From a bacterium (GTDB lineage Bacteria; Eremiobacterota; Eremiobacteria; Baltobacterales; Baltobacteraceae): DNA of 8,725 nt. The DNA is taken from the NCBI GenBank assembly GCA_021782295.1, contig JAJXVC010000068.1, positions 1 to 8,725 on the forward strand, written 5' to 3'. The stretch's first letter is position 1, and each line of letters opens with the position of its first letter. The translations under genes were made by a program, and so were the position numbers. The notes beneath the pieces were generated by a model. It did not search any database. It was not told the origin of the DNA and saw nothing but the letters and a program-made list of their open reading frames with translations. Positions 8,507-8,725 of this stretch are shown piece by piece.

Positions 8507-8724
8507 CGGATCGCCCTTTCGATGGCGGAGTTACAAAGCAGTCGCGCGCACGCTGCGTCGAGATCGTCGCTGCCGAGCGGTTTTCCGGCGTGATCGTAGA
8601 GACGCCAGCCGACCAGGCGACGCATCGGTATCGAACGGGGGGCATCGATTGCTTCGATCCACACCTCGCCCGCGCGCGGATGCACGGCGGACAAACTTTC
8701 GAGCCGATGTTTATTGGGATTGAA
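8503..8724 (-). CDS. Unrecognised protein, C-terminal 73 residues only (5' end off the window)
   Basis: An open frame enters from the right edge and ends with TGA overlapping the purP start codon (ATGA). The visible part begins FNPNKHRLESL and contains VWIEAID, the aromatic stretch VGWRLYDHAGKPL (about 38-50) and an acidic-to-alanine-rich helix ending in NSAIERAIR. Codon use resembles that of the neighbours, and the 4-bp overlap indicates translational coupling with purP. There is no membrane segment or signal peptide in the visible part. An internal GTG at 8694 could start a 64-residue peptide, but the frame stays open upstream, so a longer gene is more likely. I do not recognise the family. 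Its place at the head of a purine operon suggests a purine-related role, which is inference only. Confidence 0.6.
   Translation of the reverse strand, partial: FNPNKHRLESLSAVHPRAGEVWIEAIDAPRSIPMRRLVGWRLYDHAGKPLGSDDLDAACARLLCNSAIERAIR
8514..8520 (-). promoter_or_regulatory. Ribosome binding site of purP
   Basis: GAAAGGG on the minus strand lies about 7 bp before the purP ATG and inside the end of the upstream gene. It is the best Shine-Dalgarno match in the window and supports the chosen purP start. The other genes rely on weak or absent sites, which fits translational coupling inside the operon. Confidence 0.5.
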
Positions 8725-8725
8725 G

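Overview
This window comes from a GC-rich genome, most likely a bacterium. GMP synthetase is the fused two-domain form, PurF and PurD are ordinary bacterial-length enzymes, and there is a Bax-inhibitor-1 family membrane protein. The phylum cannot be named from the sequence. The window is mainly a purine nucleotide biosynthesis locus. Its unusual element is a tandem pair of PurP-family genes, an enzyme family best known from archaea.

Layout from left to right. Positions 1-992 (minus) hold the N-terminal 330 residues of purF, the first committed purine step, which runs off the left edge. A Bax-inhibitor-1 family membrane protein (1002-1667, minus) lies 9 bp upstream of purF and probably shares its transcript. 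A divergent intergenic region (1668-1785) carries three successive inverted repeats and a TATAAT box. It leads into a ClC-family chloride channel or transporter with C-terminal CBS domains (about 1786-3516, plus), the only confident plus-strand gene. Only 10 bp separate it from the convergent end of purD.

From the right edge to 3527 the minus strand is a tightly packed operon: an unrecognised gene (3' end only), purP, a divergent purP paralogue, guaA and purD. Junctions are 4-bp overlaps (unknown/purP and guaA/purD), a 3-bp gap (purP/paralogue) and a 4-bp gap (paralogue/guaA). This points to one transcript with translational coupling.

Functionally, PurF makes phosphoribosylamine and PurD converts it to GAR. 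PurP formylates AICAR to FAICAR using formate and ATP, without folate. After cyclisation to IMP by an enzyme not in this window, and oxidation to XMP, GuaA makes GMP. The operon therefore combines early, late and terminal purine steps. It suggests that this organism may use formate-dependent AICAR formylation in place of, or alongside, the folate-dependent PurH transformylase. The role of the second PurP-like protein is open: several residues conserved in its neighbour are replaced.

Long open frames antisense to purF, purD, guaA and purP2 were judged to be shadows of GC-rich coding sequence. No tRNA, rRNA, CRISPR, insertion sequence or convincing intrinsic terminator was seen.
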